From Pseudomonas putida (GTDB lineage: Bacteria > Pseudomonadota > Gammaproteobacteria > Pseudomonadales > Pseudomonadaceae): a DNA stretch of 64,000 nt. The number at the start of each line of letters is the position of its first letter. Position 1 is the stretch's first letter. Shown in pieces: positions 57,432 through 64,000 of the stretch. The notes under the pieces were generated by a model that worked only from the letters and a program-made list of their open reading frames with translations, made no database searches and was not told the origin of the DNA. The stretch is taken from assembly GCF_009883635.2 (NCBI RefSeq), contig NZ_CP026115.2, positions 2,356,001 to 2,420,000 of the forward strand. The letters are read 5' to 3'. Position numbers and translations under genes: made by a program.

Positions 57432-57549
57432 GGATATCTCCAGGGTCGTAAGCAAAAAAACGTGGCCCATGATAGCGGCACCCAGGCCCTACAGGAAGTC
57501 ACGGACGATTGAGTGTAACTATAGTTGTGCAAGACGCCGCGAATCGAAA

Positions 57550-57567
57550 CTGTCACACAAGTGTCAT
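57550..57567 (+). promoter_or_regulatory. Pho-box-like direct repeat upstream of ppx
   Basis: CTGTCAC-ACAA-GTGTCAT matches the PhoB consensus CTGTCAT-N4-CTGTCAT at 12 of 14 repeat positions by eye, with correct spacing and orientation, 107 bp before ppx. It is also near the divergent trxA promoter. Confidence 0.55.
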
Positions 57568-57673
57568 AGCATGGAATGGCACATTGCCTTGCATCAAGGC
57601 CCGGTGTGGTGCGCGTTGGCGTCAGCCAAGGATCGTGGCACGATTGCCGGGTTACCGACCGAGAACACACAGA

Positions 57674-59176
57674 ATGCCGCATACCTCCGCGAAGAACCTG
57701 TCCCTGATCGCCGCCATCGACCTGGGCTCCAACAGCTTCCACATGGTCGTGGCCAAGGCGCACCACACCGAAATCCGCATTCTCGAGCGGCTCGGCGAGA
57801 AGGTTCAGCTGGCCGCCGGCATCAACGAAGAGCGCATGCTCAGCGAAGAAGCCATGGAGCGAGGCCTGGAATGCCTCAAGCGTTTTGCCCAACTGATCAA
57901 CGGCATGCCCGCAGGCTCCGTACGCATTGTCGGCACCAACGCCCTGCGCGAAGCGCGCAACCGCAACGACTTCATCCTGCGTGCCGAAGCCATCCTCGGC
58001 CACCCGGTGGAAGTCATCTCCGGCCGTGAAGAGGCGCGCCTGATCTACCTCGGCGTGTCGCACACCCTGGCCGACACCCCCGGCAAGCGCCTGGTCGCCG
58101 ACATTGGCGGCGGCAGTACCGAGTTCATCATCGGCCAGCGCTTCGAGCCGTTGCTGCGCGAAAGCCTGCAGATGGGCTGCGTGAGCTTCACCCAGCGCTA
58201 CTTCCGCGACGGCAAGATCACCCCGGCGCGCTACGCCCAGGCCTACACCGCCGCACGCCTGGAGCTGATGAGCATCGAAAACGCCCTGCACCGCCTGACC
58301 TGGGACGAGGCCATCGGTTCGTCCGGCACCATCCGCGCCATTGGCGCCGCGATCAAGGCCGGCGGCCTGGGCAACGGCGAGGTCAATGCCGAGGGGCTGG
58401 CCTGGGTCAAGCGCAAGCTGTTCAAGCTGGGCGAGGTCGACAAGATCGACTTCGAAGGCGTCAAACCCGACCGTCGCACCATCTTCCCGGCCGGCCTGGC
58501 GATTCTCGAGGCCATCTTCGACGCCCTTGAGCTGCAACGCATGGACCACTGCGACGGCGCCCTGCGCGAAGGTGTGCTGTTCGACCTGCTCGGTCGCCAC
58601 CACCACGAGGATGTGCGTGAGCGCACCTTGAATTCGCTGATGGAGCGGTATCACGTCGACCAAGGCCAGGCGGCTCGCGTCGAGCGCAAGGCACTGAGCG
58701 CCTTCGACCAAGTGGCCAATGCATGGAAGCTTGAAGATGGAAACTGGCGCGATCTGCTGGGTTGGGCAGCGAAAATCCATGAAATCGGCTTGGATATCGC
58801 TCACTACCACTACCACAAGCATGGTGCCTACCTGATCGAGCACTCCGACCTGGCCGGTTTTTCCCGCGACGAGCAGCTGATGATGGCCCTGCTGGTGCGC
58901 GGCCATCGCCGCAACATTCCCAAGGACAAGTTCACCGAGTTCGGCGACGAAGCCGTACAGCTGATTCGCCTGTGCGTGCTGCTGCGCTTCGCCATCCTGT
59001 TCCACCACATTCGTGGCACCCAGCAGATGCCCAAGGTTGAGCTGCAGGCCGGCGAACACAGCCTCGAGGTGGTGTTCCCTGAAGGCTGGCTGGAACAGAA
59101 CCAGCTGACCCAGGCCGACTTCGCCAACGAGGCGGAGTGGCTGGCCCGGGTCGGCTTCGTCCTCAGCGTACGTTGA
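57674..59176 (+). CDS. ppx: Exopolyphosphatase Ppx
   Basis: 500-aa ASKHA-fold enzyme that releases phosphate from polyphosphate chain ends (and may hydrolyse pppGpp). ATG 57674 is used. Phosphate motifs: [31 protein letters not shown] and [14 protein letters not shown]. The C-terminal helical HD-like domain (about 310-500) includes [20 protein letters not shown]. It is convergent with ppk, and the two stop regions overlap by 14 bases. Confidence 0.95.
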   Translation: MPHTSAKNLSLIAAIDLGSNSFHMVVAKAHHTEIRILERLGEKVQLAAGINEERMLSEEAMERGLECLKRFAQLINGMPAGSVRIVGTNALREARNRNDFILRAEAILGHPVEVISGREEARLIYLGVSHTLADTPGKRLVADIGGGSTEFIIGQRFEPLLRESLQMGCVSFTQRYFRDGKITPARYAQAYTAARLELMSIENALHRLTWDEAIGSSGTIRAIGAAIKAGGLGNGEVNAEGLAWVKRKLFKLGEVDKIDFEGVKPDRRTIFPAGLAILEAIFDALELQRMDHCDGALREGVLFDLLGRHHHEDVRERTLNSLMERYHVDQGQAARVERKALSAFDQVANAWKLEDGNWRDLLGWAAKIHEIGLDIAHYHYHKHGAYLIEHSDLAGFSRDEQLMMALLVRGHRRNIPKDKFTEFGDEAVQLIRLCVLLRFAILFHHIRGTQQMPKVELQAGEHSLEVVFPEGWLEQNQLTQADFANEAEWLARVGFVLSVR

Positions 59177-61394
59177 GGAGCGGGTTGCTCAGGCGCTCCA
59201 GCAGGGTCGCCTGGGCACTGCGCGGGTTCTGGTTGCCGGTCGGGCTGCTGCGCACGTAGCGCCCGTCAGGCTGCAAGGTCCAGGCGTGGGTGTTGTCGGT
59301 CAGGTAACCTTCCAGCTCCTTCTTCACCCGCAGCAACAGTTTCTTGCCCTCTACCGGGAAGCAGGTCTCGACGCGCTTGTCGAGGTTGCGCTCCATCCAG
59401 TCGGCGCTGGACAGGTAGATCTGCTCTTCGCCACCGTTGAGGAAGTAGAACACCCGCGTGTGCTCAAGGAAGCGGCCGATGATCGAGCGCACCTGGATGT
59501 TGTGCGAAACCCCCGGAATGCCTGGGCGCAGGCAGCACATGCCGCGCACCACCAGGTCGATCTTCACGCCCGACTGGCTGGCCTTGTACAGCGCCTTGAT
59601 GACCTTGGCGTCGGTCAGCGAGTTGAACTTGGCGATAATGTGCGCGGGCTTGCCTTCCAGGGCGAACTGGGTCTCCCGGGCGATCATGTCGAGCATGCCC
59701 TTCTTCAGGGTGAACGGCGCGTGCAGCAACTTCTTCATGCGCAGGGTCTTGCCCATGCCGATCAGCTGGCTGAACAGCTTGCCGACGTCCTCGGTGAGGG
59801 CATCGTCAGAGGTCAGCAGGCTGTAGTCGGTGTACAGGCGGGCGTTGCCGGCGTGGTAGTTACCGGTACCCAGGTGTGCATAGCGCACGATCTCGCCCTG
59901 CTCGCGGCGCAGGATCAGCATCATCTTGGCGTGGGTCTTGAAGCCGACCACGCCGTAGATCACCACCGCACCGGCAGCCTGCAGGCGGCTGGCCATCTGC
60001 AGGTTGGACTCTTCGTCGAAGCGCGCGCGCAGTTCGATCACCGCGGTGACCTCCTTGCCATTACGTGCCGCATCCACCAACGCGTCGACAATCTCCGAGT
60101 TGGCCCCGGAACGGTACAGGGTCTGGCGCACGGCGAGCACGTGCGGGTCCTTGGCGGCCTGGCGCAGCAGGTCGATCACCGGGGTGAAGGACTCGAACGG
60201 GTGCATCAGCAGGATGTCCTGCTTGCCGATCACGCTGAAGATATTGTCGGCGTTCTGCAGCAGCTTGGGGATGGCCGGGGTGAACGGCGTGTACTGCAGC
60301 TCCGGATGGCTGTCGAGGCCGGTGATGCTGAACAGACGGGTCAGGTTGACCGGGCCGTTGACCTGGTAAAGCTCGCTCTCGCTCAGGCTGAACTGCTTGA
60401 GCAGGTAGTCCGACAGGTGTTTCGGGCAGGTGTCGGCGACTTCCAGGCGCACGGCGTCGCCGTAGCGGCGCGAGAACAGCTCACCGCGCAGGGCGCGCGC
60501 CAGGTCGTCGACTTCTTCGGAATCCAGCGCCAGGTCGGCGTTACGAGTGAGGCGGAACTGATAGCAACCTTTGACCTTCATGCCCTGGAACAGGTCATCG
60601 GCGTGGGCATGGATCATCGACGACAGGAAGACGTAGTTGTCGCCTGGGCCACCGACGTCTTCCGGCACACGAATGACGCGCGGCAGCAGGCGGGGTGCAG
60701 GGATGATCGCCAGGCCGGAATCACGGCCGAAGGCGTCGACACCTTCGAGCTCGACGATGAAGTTCAGGCTCTTGTTCACCAGCAGCGGGAACGGGTGAGT
60801 CGGGTCGAGGCCGATCGGGGTGATGATCGGCGCGATCTCGTCGCGGAAGAAGCGGCGCACCCAAGTTTTGAGCTTGGGCGTCCAGTAGCGGCGGCGAATG
60901 AAGCGGATGGCGTGCTTTTCCAGCTCCGGCAGCAGCACGTCGTTGAGGATCGCGTACTGGCGCTCCACCTCGAAGTGCACCAGCTCGCTGATGCGTGCCA
61001 GCGCCTGATGCGGCTGCAGGCCGTCGGCGCCGGCCAGTTCGCGGGCGAAGTTGATCTGTTTCTTCAGGCCGGCAACGCGGATCTCGAAGAACTCGTCGAG
61101 GTTGCTGGAGAAGATCAGCAGGAATTTGAGGCGTTCGAGCAGCGGGTACGATTCGTCCAGCGCCTGTTCCAGCACGCGGATGTTGAATTGCAGCTGCGAA
61201 AGTTCGCGATGAATGTACAGGCTGCTGTCGTCCAGGCTCGGGACGGCGATGGCCGGCGTCGGCGCAGGGGCCGGGGCGGCGACTTCGACCACCGGCTCCA
61301 CCACTTCGGGCAGGTCTGGCGGGGTCTGAACCATCTCTTCGGGGACTGCCTGGGCATCCTTGATCGCGACAGGGGTTAGCACTTCATTATTCAT
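59163..61394 (-). CDS. ppk: Polyphosphate kinase Ppk1
   Basis: 743-aa enzyme that makes polyphosphate from ATP. Full four-domain PPK1 after a Pro/Ala/Val/Glu-rich N-terminal extension of about 52 residues. The N domain starts [22 protein letters not shown], and the autophosphorylated His is in [19 protein letters not shown]; a second PLD-type motif is present near [11 protein letters not shown] Pho-box-like repeat lies 62 bp upstream of ATG 61394. It is divergent from the DedA gene and convergent with ppx. Confidence 0.96.
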   Translation of the reverse strand: MNNEVLTPVAIKDAQAVPEEMVQTPPDLPEVVEPVVEVAAPAPAPTPAIAVPSLDDSSLYIHRELSQLQFNIRVLEQALDESYPLLERLKFLLIFSSNLDEFFEIRVAGLKKQINFARELAGADGLQPHQALARISELVHFEVERQYAILNDVLLPELEKHAIRFIRRRYWTPKLKTWVRRFFRDEIAPIITPIGLDPTHPFPLLVNKSLNFIVELEGVDAFGRDSGLAIIPAPRLLPRVIRVPEDVGGPGDNYVFLSSMIHAHADDLFQGMKVKGCYQFRLTRNADLALDSEEVDDLARALRGELFSRRYGDAVRLEVADTCPKHLSDYLLKQFSLSESELYQVNGPVNLTRLFSITGLDSHPELQYTPFTPAIPKLLQNADNIFSVIGKQDILLMHPFESFTPVIDLLRQAAKDPHVLAVRQTLYRSGANSEIVDALVDAARNGKEVTAVIELRARFDEESNLQMASRLQAAGAVVIYGVVGFKTHAKMMLILRREQGEIVRYAHLGTGNYHAGNARLYTDYSLLTSDDALTEDVGKLFSQLIGMGKTLRMKKLLHAPFTLKKGMLDMIARETQFALEGKPAHIIAKFNSLTDAKVIKALYKASQSGVKIDLVVRGMCCLRPGIPGVSHNIQVRSIIGRFLEHTRVFYFLNGGEEQIYLSSADWMERNLDKRVETCFPVEGKKLLLRVKKELEGYLTDNTHAWTLQPDGRYVRSSPTGNQNPRSAQATLLERLSNPLLNVR

Positions 61395-61455
61395 CTGACG
61401 TTCCTGAGGACGTTAACGCCCTATGATCAATTGAGCGGCAAGATAAGCGCCCATT

Positions 61456-61473
61456 ATGACGGCTGTGTTACAG
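61456..61473 (-). promoter_or_regulatory. Pho-box-like direct repeat upstream of ppk
   Basis: On the minus strand CTGTAAC-ACAG-CCGTCAT, about 11 of 14 positions matching CTGTCAT-N4-CTGTCAT with correct 11-base periodicity, followed by AATG. Located 62-79 bp upstream of the ppk start and oriented toward it. Confidence 0.5.
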
Positions 61474-61607
61474 CTTCGCGCAAGGCGCGACTTAAGGCTG
61501 CCGATATTGTCCGTGTAGGAATTGTTCACGTCGAGACACATTTGGACACTTTCACGAATGCGCGCGAAGGGGTAGGCTGCGCGTTCATTTCGCCAGCACC
61601 TCAGAAA

Positions 61608-62252
61608 ATGCTCCAACAATTCCTGCAGGATTTCGGCTACTTTGCCCTTTTTCTAGGCACCTTCTTCGAAGGCGAGACCATTCTGGTACTTGCGGGTTTC
61701 CTTGCGTTCCGCGAATACATGGACATCAAGCTGGTGGTCCTGGTGGCCTTCTGCGGCAGCTACGCCGGCGACCAGCTGTGGTACTTCATGGGCCGGCGGC
61801 ACGGACGCAAGATCCTCGCACGCAAGCCGCGCTGGCAGGCCATGGGTGACCGGGCGCTGGAGCATATCCGCCGCCACCCGGACATCTGGGTGCTGAGCTT
61901 CCGCTTCGTCTACGGCCTGCGCACGGTGATGCCGATAGCCATCGGCCTGTCCGGCTATTCGCCGCGCCGCTACCTGCTGCTCAACGGCATCGGCGCTGCT
62001 GTATGGGCCTTGGCACTGGGCCTGGCGGCCTACCACTTCGGCGCCATCCTCGAAGGCATGCTGGGCAGCATCAAGAAATACGAGCTATGGGTGCTCGGCG
62101 GCCTGTTGCTGCTGGGTGGCCTGCTCTGGTTGCGCCGGCGCTTCCGCACCATCCGCGCCGAGCGCCGCGCGGCGGCAGACGAGCAGCCCGCCAGCACTGA
62201 GCAGCAGGTAGCCGCCGAGAAGCAGCCAGAACACGGGCACGACCACCGCTAA
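61608..62252 (+). CDS. DedA family membrane protein
   Basis: 214-aa inner-membrane protein of the DedA/VTT family (lipid or small-molecule flippase-like transporters). ATG 61608 is chosen at MLQQFLQDFGYFALFLGTFF. The family acidic motif FFEGETILVLAGFLAF and the basic motif RFVYGLRTVMPIAIGLSGYS are present; four or five helices are predicted. The hydrophilic tail RRRFRTIRAERRAAADEQPA... to HGHDHR is coded within the last 168 bases, which also code the C-terminal end of the opposite gene. Confidence 0.88.
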   Translation: MLQQFLQDFGYFALFLGTFFEGETILVLAGFLAFREYMDIKLVVLVAFCGSYAGDQLWYFMGRRHGRKILARKPRWQAMGDRALEHIRRHPDIWVLSFRFVYGLRTVMPIAIGLSGYSPRRYLLLNGIGAAVWALALGLAAYHFGAILEGMLGSIKKYELWVLGGLLLLGGLLWLRRRFRTIRAERRAAADEQPASTEQQVAAEKQPEHGHDHR

Positions 62253-63380
62253 GCCCAGCGTACCGGCCAGGTACAGCGCCGGCACCAGCGTCAGCAGGCG
62301 CGCCAGCTCCAGGCGCACCGCCCACGGCCGCTTTTCCAGGGCCGCTCCCAGCACGAACAAGCCAAACGCCATCAGCGACCAGCCCAGCATCAGGGCGGCG
62401 CTCGGCACACGTTCGGCCACGTCCATCAGATAACTGCCCAACGCGATGTAGACGGCGAACTGCACAGCCACGTACACCTGCCACGCCCGGCCCAGGGCAA
62501 TCTCGAACTTGCGGAAAATCGCCAGGTTCTGTTTCGCCTGTGGATAAGCTGCCGCGACATCGGCCGGGCGCCAGCCGGTGGGCATGAACCAGATGCGCAG
62601 CTTGTCCTTCCAGCTGCGGGTGCGACGGGCATCGCTGTACAGCTGGGCGTAGAACTGCAGGTTGGCCCATAGCGGGTTCCAACTGGCCAAAGGCGTGGTC
62701 ACGCCGAACACCACCGGCTCGGCCGGGTCCTCCTCCTTGAACGTGCCGAACAAGCGGTCCCAGATAATGAACACGCCGCCGTAGTTGCGATCCAAGTAGG
62801 CAGGATTCTGCGCATGGTGGACGCGATGGTTGGATGGTGTGATCAGTACCCACTCAAGCCAGCCGAGCTTGGGGATGTGGCGGGTGTGCACCCAGAACTG
62901 GTAGAGCAGGTTCAGCGAGGCCACGGTGATGAACACCACGGGTGGTACGCCGATCAGCGCCAGCGGCAAGTAGAAGATCCACGAGAAGATGAAACCGCTG
63001 CTGGTCTGGCGCAGCGCCGTGGTGAGGTTGTACTCCTCGCTCTGGTGATGCACCGAATGCGCCGCCCACAATACGTTGCGCTCATGGCCCAGGCGGTGCA
63101 GCCAGTAGTAGCACAGGTCGTACAGCACGAAGGCCAGCAGCCAGACCCACACGGCGCTCTGCGGCAGGCGCAGCAGCGCCAGGTGCTCCCAGGCCAGCGC
63201 ATAGGTCAGCAGCCCTACCCCTTTGGTCAGCAGGCCGGTGCTGGTGGACAGCGCGCCGGTGCTGAGGCTGTTGATCGAATCGGCCAGGGTGAAGTTGCGC
63301 TGACCGCGCACGCGGTCGGCAATCAGCTCCACGGCGATCAGCACGAAGAAAAACGGCACGGCCAGCAGAATCAGGTCCAT
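62085..63380 (-). CDS. Fatty acid hydroxylase / sterol desaturase family membrane protein
   Basis: 431-aa di-iron membrane enzyme. The histidine clusters are HRLGHE (HX3H, about 97), HSVHHQ (HX2HH, about 110) and HRVHHA (HX2HH, about 190), with several hydrophobic helices around them. ATG 63380 is chosen; a TTG two codons upstream is unlikely. After the catalytic domain (about residue 270) there is an added C-terminal helical membrane region and a Gln/Ala-rich tail. It overlaps the opposite DedA gene by 168 bases. The substrate (sterol, alkylglycerol or fatty acid) is unknown. Confidence 0.88.
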   Translation of the reverse strand: MDLILLAVPFFFVLIAVELIADRVRGQRNFTLADSINSLSTGALSTSTGLLTKGVGLLTYALAWEHLALLRLPQSAVWVWLLAFVLYDLCYYWLHRLGHERNVLWAAHSVHHQSEEYNLTTALRQTSSGFIFSWIFYLPLALIGVPPVVFITVASLNLLYQFWVHTRHIPKLGWLEWVLITPSNHRVHHAQNPAYLDRNYGGVFIIWDRLFGTFKEEDPAEPVVFGVTTPLASWNPLWANLQFYAQLYSDARRTRSWKDKLRIWFMPTGWRPADVAAAYPQAKQNLAIFRKFEIALGRAWQVYVAVQFAVYIALGSYLMDVAERVPSAALMLGWSLMAFGLFVLGAALEKRPWAVRLELARLLTLVPALYLAGTLGLAVVVPVFWLLLGGYLLLSAGGLLVCRRAALGADGAEAPAQPEQATQQQQAAEHP

Positions 63381-63493
63381 GGGCAACGCTCGGTAAGGTT
63401 ATCCACAGAGATTAGGATGCGCCTGCCGTAATCCCTATGGCCACATCTGCCAAACTAGAGGACATTTAGCGCCTCGAAAATGGAGTAATGAGC

Positions 63494-64000
63494 ATGACCA
63501 AGAAAGTAGCGGTGATTCTTTCCGGCTGTGGCGTGTACGACGGCGCCGAAATCCACGAAAGCGTGATCACCCTGCTGCGCCTCGACCAGCGCGGCGCACA
63601 GGTGCAGTGCTTTGCGCCGAACATCGCGCAGATGCATGTCATCAACCACCTGACCGGCGAGGAAATGCCTGAGTCGCGCAATGTGCTGACCGAATCGGCG
63701 CGCATCGCCCGTGGCGAAGTGAAGGACATCCGTGAGGCCAAGGCCGAAGACTTCGATGCGTTGATCGTGCCAGGCGGTTTCGGCGCGGCGAAGAACCTGT
63801 CCAACTTTGCCGTGGAAGGCACTGAATGCACGGTGAATCCGGAGGTGCTAAGCCTGGCCGAAGCTTTTGCCGAGGCCTGCAAGCCGGTTGGCCTGATCTG
63901 CATCTCGCCAGCGCTGGCGGCGAAGATTTATGGCCCGGGCGTGATCTGCACCATTGGCAATGACGCGGGCACCGCGGCAGCTGTGGAAAAGATGGGCGGC
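63494..64000 (+). CDS. elbB: Isoprenoid biosynthesis glyoxalase ElbB, 3' truncated by window edge
   Basis: DJ-1/PfpI-superfamily protein, 169 codons visible, with the reading frame open at base 64000. ATG 63494 is preferred to ATG 63488 because GGAG is then 8 bases away. Family motifs are KKVAVILSGCGVYDGAEIHE (about 4-23) and LIVPGGFGAAKNL; the nucleophile-elbow region reads GLICISPALAAK with the conserved Cys. E. coli ElbB is a glyoxalase tied genetically to isoprenoid synthesis. It diverges from the hydroxylase-family gene. Confidence 0.93.
   Translation, partial: MTKKVAVILSGCGVYDGAEIHESVITLLRLDQRGAQVQCFAPNIAQMHVINHLTGEEMPESRNVLTESARIARGEVKDIREAKAEDFDALIVPGGFGAAKNLSNFAVEGTECTVNPEVLSLAEAFAEACKPVGLICISPALAAKIYGPGVICTIGNDAGTAAAVEKMGG

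Noticed and set aside
59286..61379. 697-codon + frame opposite ppk
   Set aside because: Complete overlap with PPK1; translation is compositionally biased and has no domain signature.

Overview
The window looks like a chromosomal segment of a Pseudomonas of the P. putida group. The evidence is high GC with strong third-position bias, dense REP elements of the CGCGGG(G/A)CAAGCCCGCTCC type, and a gene order that matches from memory the spu - argA/argE - gcv - ubiH/pepP/zapA/6S RNA - rho/trxA - ppx/ppk block of P. putida. No database search was possible. It is mostly ordered core chromosome. I see no tRNA, rRNA operon, CRISPR array, prophage or insertion sequence.

Layout. 1-2.5 kb: 3' part of a penicillin-acylase family gene and an alpha/beta hydrolase. 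2.8-12 kb: a block with a sulfur flavour. It holds an orphan MetQ/NlpA binding protein, an unusual stripped-down sigma-54-type AAA+ protein paired with an RBBP9/YdeN hydrolase, tonB-exbB-exbD, and the sulfate/thiosulfate importer oscA-sbp-cysT-cysW-cysA. AT-rich, partly palindromic boxes precede oscA and tonB. 12-17.4 kb: a three-gene RND efflux operon with two adaptor lipoproteins (TriABC-like). 17.8-28.1 kb: polyamine uptake and gamma-glutamylation (spuB-spuC-spuD-spuE-spuF-spuG-spuH with divergent spuI), lacking spuA. 28.2-30.8 kb: argA and argE. 30.9-35.3 kb: CYTH triphosphatase, Lrp-type regulator, a small ACT-like ORF, a GspE/PilB-type ATPase and a DUF2388 protein. 35.4-42.8 kb: glycine cleavage gcvT-gcvH-gcvP and a ferric-iron ABC pair without an ATPase. 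43-47.8 kb: ygfB-pepP-ubiH-DUF4442-ubiI. 48-50.2 kb: zapB-like gene, zapA, 6S RNA, 5-formyl-THF cyclo-ligase, EVE-domain protein. 50.5-55.5 kb: FliL-like protein, quinone oxidoreductase, ChaC, ubiD plus a 2Fe-2S flavin reductase. 55.6-64 kb: rho, trxA, ppx, ppk, a DedA protein, a fatty-acid-hydroxylase family protein and the 5' part of elbB.

Regulation read from sequence: Pho-box-like direct repeats sit upstream of both ppx and ppk, a Fur-box-like palindrome precedes the ferric-binding protein gene, and a 25-bp palindrome precedes oscA-sbp. Several intergenic gaps hold long inverted repeats, including a perfect 47-bp-arm palindrome and a roughly 290-bp MITE-like element.

The best candidates for something undescribed are the SfnR-like AAA+ protein that lacks both GAFTGA and a DNA-binding domain, the possible shared sulfur-starvation boxes, and the paired Pho boxes for polyphosphate synthesis and degradation. 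Nothing here looks like a wholly new defence or mobile system.
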